Source: Flavobacteriales bacterium UBA4466 (GTDB taxonomy: Bacteria; Bacteroidota; Bacteroidia; Flavobacteriales_D; Sanyastnellaceae). Taken from it: 62,159 nucleotides of DNA. This document shows, one piece after another, positions 57,060 through 62,159 of this stretch. A program made the position numbers and the translations under genes. The DNA is taken from the NCBI GenBank assembly GCA_905182895.1, contig CAJJDD010000016.1, positions 1 through 62,159 on the forward strand, in the 5' to 3' direction. The notes beneath the pieces were generated by a model that had not been told where the DNA came from, ran no database searches, and was given only the letters and a program-made list of their open reading frames with translations. The stretch's first letter is position 1, and each line of letters begins with the position of its first letter.

Positions 57060-57419
57060 TTGACACAAAGTATATCATTATTGGATCTCGTAATCAAGGG
57101 GATTCAAGACGTTAAGGGAGAGAACATCTCCATATTAGATTTAAGGGAAACAGATAATTCTGTAAGCGATTATTTCGTTATATGCACTGGTAGATCAAGT
57201 ACCAATGCTAAGTCCATCGCAGATTCGGTTTCTAAAGAAACAGAATTAGGATTAGATGATAGGCCTTGGCATGTAGAAGGTAAAAACAATGCTGAATGGA
57301 TTTTAATGGATTACTCTGAGTTAGTAGTGCACATTTTCACGGAGGAATCTAGAGATTTTTATGCTTTAGAAGACCTTTGGGCTGATGCTAAAATAGAGAG
57401 AATAAAGGAATTAGTATAA
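57060..57419 (+). CDS. rsfS: Ribosomal silencing factor RsfS
   Basis: Binds L14 and prevents subunit joining when translation must be reduced. The 119-residue protein has the family core VIKGIQDVKGENISILDLRE, DYFVICTGRSSTNAKSIAD, RPWHVEGKNNAEWILMDYSE and VVHIFTEESRDFYALEDLW. Intact. The start is uncertain: TTG at 57060 is the only usable codon that gives the full domain, or the sequence has lost an ATG. It is followed 12 bases later by ftsH, as in other Bacteroidota. Confidence 0.93.
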   Translation: MTQSISLLDLVIKGIQDVKGENISILDLRETDNSVSDYFVICTGRSSTNAKSIADSVSKETELGLDDRPWHVEGKNNAEWILMDYSELVVHIFTEESRDFYALEDLWADAKIERIKELV

Positions 57420-57431
57420 TAAAAACATTAT

Positions 57432-59530
<2,099 letters not shown>

Positions 59531-59531
<1 letters not shown>

Positions 59532-59734
59532 TGGATAAGGATTGGATAAAAGTCTATTCAGAGACCTTCGAGCCTAAGGTGGAAATGCTTCGAATTCAAT
59601 TACAGAATGCTGGGATTGCTGCATTAATTCTTAATCAGAAGGATTCTGCTCATGTACACATTGGAGAAGTCGAGTTATTTGTAAAACGAGATAATGTGAT
59701 TAAGGCTAAGCATTTAATAGAGTCTTGGTCATGA
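59531..59734 (+). CDS. DUF2007-type small protein
   Basis: A 67-residue protein, MDKDWIKVYSETFEPKVEML and following, of the DUF2007 (putative signal-transducing, PII-like fold) family. It contains the typical GIAALILNQKDSAHVHIGEVELFV segment; the family member between ftsH and cdsA is a common neighbour in Bacteroidota. It has no signal or membrane segment. Intact. Overlaps the ftsH stop by one base and the cdsA start by four (ATGA), so translation is coupled through the block. Function unknown. Confidence 0.82.
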
Positions 59735-60537
59735 GTGATGTGTTAGTAAGAGCGCTTACAGGCTTAGTTTTTTTGCGTGGTGATGATTAGTGGAGCTTGC
59801 ATTTAACTCCACATCATGCTTCTGGCTGTTTTTAGTGATTGTAATCATAGGGAACTGGGAGTATTCAGGCCTCCAAGAAAAAGTCTCAGAATTTAAAAAA
59901 GTCTATAGGGGCAGTTCTGTCTGTTTTATTATTCGCTGCATTCAGTTTCGAAGGATTTCAGCTGGCAGATTTGGCCTTAGTAGGAGTGATCCTGTTCACT
60001 TCTGCTTGCATTCTATCGGTTCTGCTTCCCAAAGAAAGACTGCGTTTAAGTGACTGGGCCCATGTGATATTTAGTCAAGTTTATGTGACTATGCCATTTG
60101 TAATGCTTTATTTACTTGCTTTTTTATCAGGGTATTATGAATATAAAGTTATCCTGTCCTTTTTTATTCTTTTGTGGTTAAGTGATACGGGAGCTTACCT
60201 TTTAGGCAAGTACTGCGGAAGACATAAGCTACTGCCTAAAGTTTCTCCTAAAAAAACATGGGAAGGATTAGTGGGAGGAGTGTTGTCAGCGTTGATAGGA
60301 GCCTATTTTCTCTTGAAGTTTGGGTTTGAAATCCCTGGTCTATCTTGGTATGTGCTAGCGTTGCTTGTCTCTATACTGGGAGCTATGGGAGATTTGTTTG
60401 AATCCCAAATGAAAAGAAATAAAGGGGTTAAAGACTCTGGAAGTTTTATGCCGGGACATGGAGGCATATTAGACAGGTTTGATGGAGTCTTTTTGAGCGT
60501 TCCTGTTATTTTTGCTATAGTTAAAATCATGTCATAA
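59731..60537 (+). CDS. cdsA: Phosphatidate cytidylyltransferase (frameshifted N-terminal half)
   Basis: Makes CDP-diacylglycerol from phosphatidate and CTP in the inner membrane, the entry to phospholipid synthesis. The start MSDVLVRALTGLVFF is followed by broken hydrophobic segments up to about 59965; the intact C-terminal part has several transmembrane helices, WLSDTGAYLLGKYCGRHKL, SPKKTWEGLVGG and the family signature SQMKRNKGVKDSGSFMPGHG followed by GILDRFDG. At least three frame changes in the first 240 bases. Length about 268 residues across them. Overlaps DUF2007 by four bases and the psd start by one base; with psd it forms the phosphatidylethanolamine branch. Confidence 0.92.
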
Positions 60538-61193
60538 TGAAATTCCATAGAGAGGGTAAAAAAATTGTTTTAATAGCTTATTTCTTATTATCGATTCCAC
60601 CTGTAGTCAGTTACGCCTTCGAAGCACCCTCATGGTTAACCGTTATTTTAATCCTGTTATCAGTCATTATGTTCGGATTGGTTATACAGTTTTTTAGAGT
60701 ACCGACACGAGTCTTATCTGCGAATTCTGATCAAGTAATCTGTCCAGCAGACGGAAAAGTGGTAGTGATAGAAGAAACTGAAGAGACCGAATATTTCAAG
60801 GATAAAAGAATTCAAGTTTCGATTTTCATGTCTCCAATAAATGTACATGTGAATTGGAATCCAATTTCTGGTATAGTACAATACTTTAAATATCACGCAG
60901 GATTATTTTTAGTGGCGTGGCATCCTAAATCATCTACTGATAATGAGAGAACTACTCTAGTAATAAAAGATGAAAAAGGGAGGGAGATATTAGTCAGACA
61001 AATAGCGGGAGCAGTAGCTAGAAGAATTTGTCATTATGCAGATAAAGGAGATGCAGTCGCTCAAGGTAGAGAATTCGGATTCATAAAGTTTGGTTCACGG
61101 GTAGATATATTCTTACCTATCGGAACGGATGTAAAGGTGAGTATAGATGATAAGGTAAGTGGAATAGAGACAATTCTAGCTGAGTTGAAGTGA
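60537..61193 (+). CDS. psd: Phosphatidylserine decarboxylase (short, PSD-A type)
   Basis: Converts phosphatidylserine to phosphatidylethanolamine; self-cleaves to form a pyruvoyl group. The 218-residue protein has an N-terminal membrane anchor of two hydrophobic segments (about 10-60), VICPADGKVVVIEE, IFMSPINVHVNWNPISG, and FGSRVDIFLP, in which Gly186-Ser187 is the expected cleavage site. It is the short form related to archaeal-type/PSD-A enzymes (about 220 residues), common in Bacteroidota. Intact; TAATG overlap with cdsA indicates coupled translation. Confidence 0.93.
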   Translation: MKFHREGKKIVLIAYFLLSIPPVVSYAFEAPSWLTVILILLSVIMFGLVIQFFRVPTRVLSANSDQVICPADGKVVVIEETEETEYFKDKRIQVSIFMSPINVHVNWNPISGIVQYFKYHAGLFLVAWHPKSSTDNERTTLVIKDEKGREILVRQIAGAVARRICHYADKGDAVAQGREFGFIKFGSRVDIFLPIGTDVKVSIDDKVSGIETILAELK

Positions 61194-61371
61194 AAAATAT
61201 CTGCTCCCTTATTGGAATATGCTTTGGCTAAATGAAGCGGAAGCGTTAGCCCCTTTAAGAAAAATTTCAAAACCGTGCAAATCTAAGGGTTGAAATTACG
61301 AGAGAGGACATCGCTCTAAACTAAAATATTAATGGAATTAATATGAAGGCTGCCGCCACTAATATCATCAA

Positions 61372-62159
61372 TTATCGCTTGTTCTTATTTTGATTTTTAT
61401 CGCCTCTTGTTTTAGGCTTTTTATATTTCTCAGCTAGCTTTCTTCTGTAAGAACCACCCATAGGTATTTTACTGTTCTTTTCACTCCTTTCATGGGAGGA
61501 AGCCCCACCAACAGTTCTTTTTACTCTGGTGTTTAATTCCTTTACTTTTGGTCGCTCTTCTGGAGTTAACTTATGATTTATCTCTACCTCTTCTTCTGGA
61601 AATGGAATCTCTTCAATGGTTATTTTCATTAACTCTTCGATGTCATCCTTGTACCTTTTTTCTTTTTCAGTATAAAGTAGAATAGATTTTCCTTCATGCT
61701 CTGCTCTTCCGGTCCTTCCTATCCTGTGCATGTAGTTTTCAGGATATTCAGGTGTATCAAAACAGATTACGTGAGTGATTTGGTCTAAATCTAATCCCTC
61801 TAGCCATTACATCCGTGGCTATCAATACTCTGCTTCTACCAGAATCAAAATCCTCGATAGATTTGAACCTGTAATTCTGAGATTTATTAGAATGTACTAC
61901 CCCAGATTTAATGTAATGCACTTCATCTAGGTTAGAATGTAGTCTGTCTGCCTTGGCTTTACTATCTATAAATATAAGAACCTTGGTATACTCTTTTTTA
62001 TTTCTAAGTAAATGAGCCAATAAATTAACTTTGGTGTAAAAGTTCCATACGGGATAGCATACCTGCTGAATGTTTTCGAGCGGTGTTCCGCTGATTGCAA
62101 TTGCAATTTTATGTGTCTCCTCAAAGAAATCAGCTATTAACTCCTCTACATCCTCAGTC
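61372..62159 (-). CDS. DEAD-box RNA helicase, C-terminal part (runs off right edge)
   Basis: C-terminal RecA-like domain and tail of an ATP-dependent RNA helicase used in ribosome assembly or mRNA turnover. Reading from the right edge on the minus strand: LIADFFEETHKIAIAISGTP, AHLLRNKKEYTKVLIFIDSKAKADRLH (motif IV), SGVVHSNKSQNYR, GRSRVLIATDVMARG (motif V) and MHRIGRTGRAEH (motif VI). The tail is basic (KLAEKYKKPKTRGDKNQNK), as in RhlE/CsdA-like proteins. A frame change lies near 61740-61800 and another near 62020-62050. The N-terminal domain with the DEAD motif lies outside the window. No separate terminator is visible between it and psd. Confidence 0.85.

Overview
The window is a low-GC chromosome segment from a marine Bacteroidota, most likely of the order Flavobacteriales. 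The evidence is a SusC/SusD pair with laminarinase-type glycoside hydrolases, type IX secretion (T9SS) C-terminal sorting domains, TonB receptor plus DUF4249 pairs, flavobacterial gene clusters (rsmD-coaD, NUDIX/pyrE, birA/rsfS/ftsH/cdsA/psd), and several promoters of the Bacteroidetes type (TTG about 19 nt upstream of TAnnTTTG). I see no rRNA, tRNA, CRISPR array or insertion sequence.

Layout. 1-1512: 3' part of a large extracellular repeat protein. 1578-7704: beta-barrel protein, secreted alpha/beta hydrolase, TonB receptor and DUF4249 lipoprotein. 7787-13445: housekeeping genes (L31, ribB-type RibBA, def, TPR lipoprotein, class II aldolase, phosphoglucose isomerase). 13524-25191 (+): two giant Cys-rich modular secreted proteins, an MFS-transporter remnant, a three-domain T9SS cargo protein and a GH3 beta-glucosidase. 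25578-32201 (-), convergent with it: SusC, SusD, PKD lipoprotein and GH16 endoglucanase. Together these two arms look like a laminarin (beta-1,3-glucan) utilisation locus: GH16 cuts the polymer at the surface, SusCD imports oligosaccharides, GH3 releases glucose, and the multidomain secreted proteins may bind glycan. 32375-46805: trpS, rsmA, bacilliredoxin, formimidoyltransferase-cyclodeaminase, a membrane patatin, rplS, an ECF sigma factor with a possible envelope-spanning partner, trmD, an aldo/keto reductase and an MFS transporter. 46827-62159: small outer-membrane proteins, a RecD-like helicase, DUF3822, rsmD, coaD, a thioredoxin-fold protein, NUDIX and pyrE, birA, rsfS, ftsH, DUF2007, cdsA, psd and a DEAD-box helicase that runs off the right edge.

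Sequence quality is uneven. Many obligate genes (def, trpS, pyrE, birA, ftsH, cdsA) carry single-base frameshifts, whereas 10111-13445, 37778-46805 and 51265-55132 are almost clean. The breaks are therefore best read as consensus errors rather than biology, and gene spans below are given across the breaks. Two blocks (about 49490-49800 and about 50910-51146) interrupt native genes with pieces of unrelated genes, an alpha/beta hydrolase and a sodium:alanine symporter that resemble SAR11-type alphaproteobacterial sequence. They are probably assembly chimeras.

The most interesting biology is: the giant proteins with almost identical tandem modules and a dockerin-like tail instead of a T9SS domain; the sigma factor followed by one protein that appears to carry both an inner-membrane helix and an outer-membrane barrel; the RibBA whose cyclohydrolase domain has lost its zinc ligands; and the divergent NUDIX/pyrE pair whose start codons overlap.
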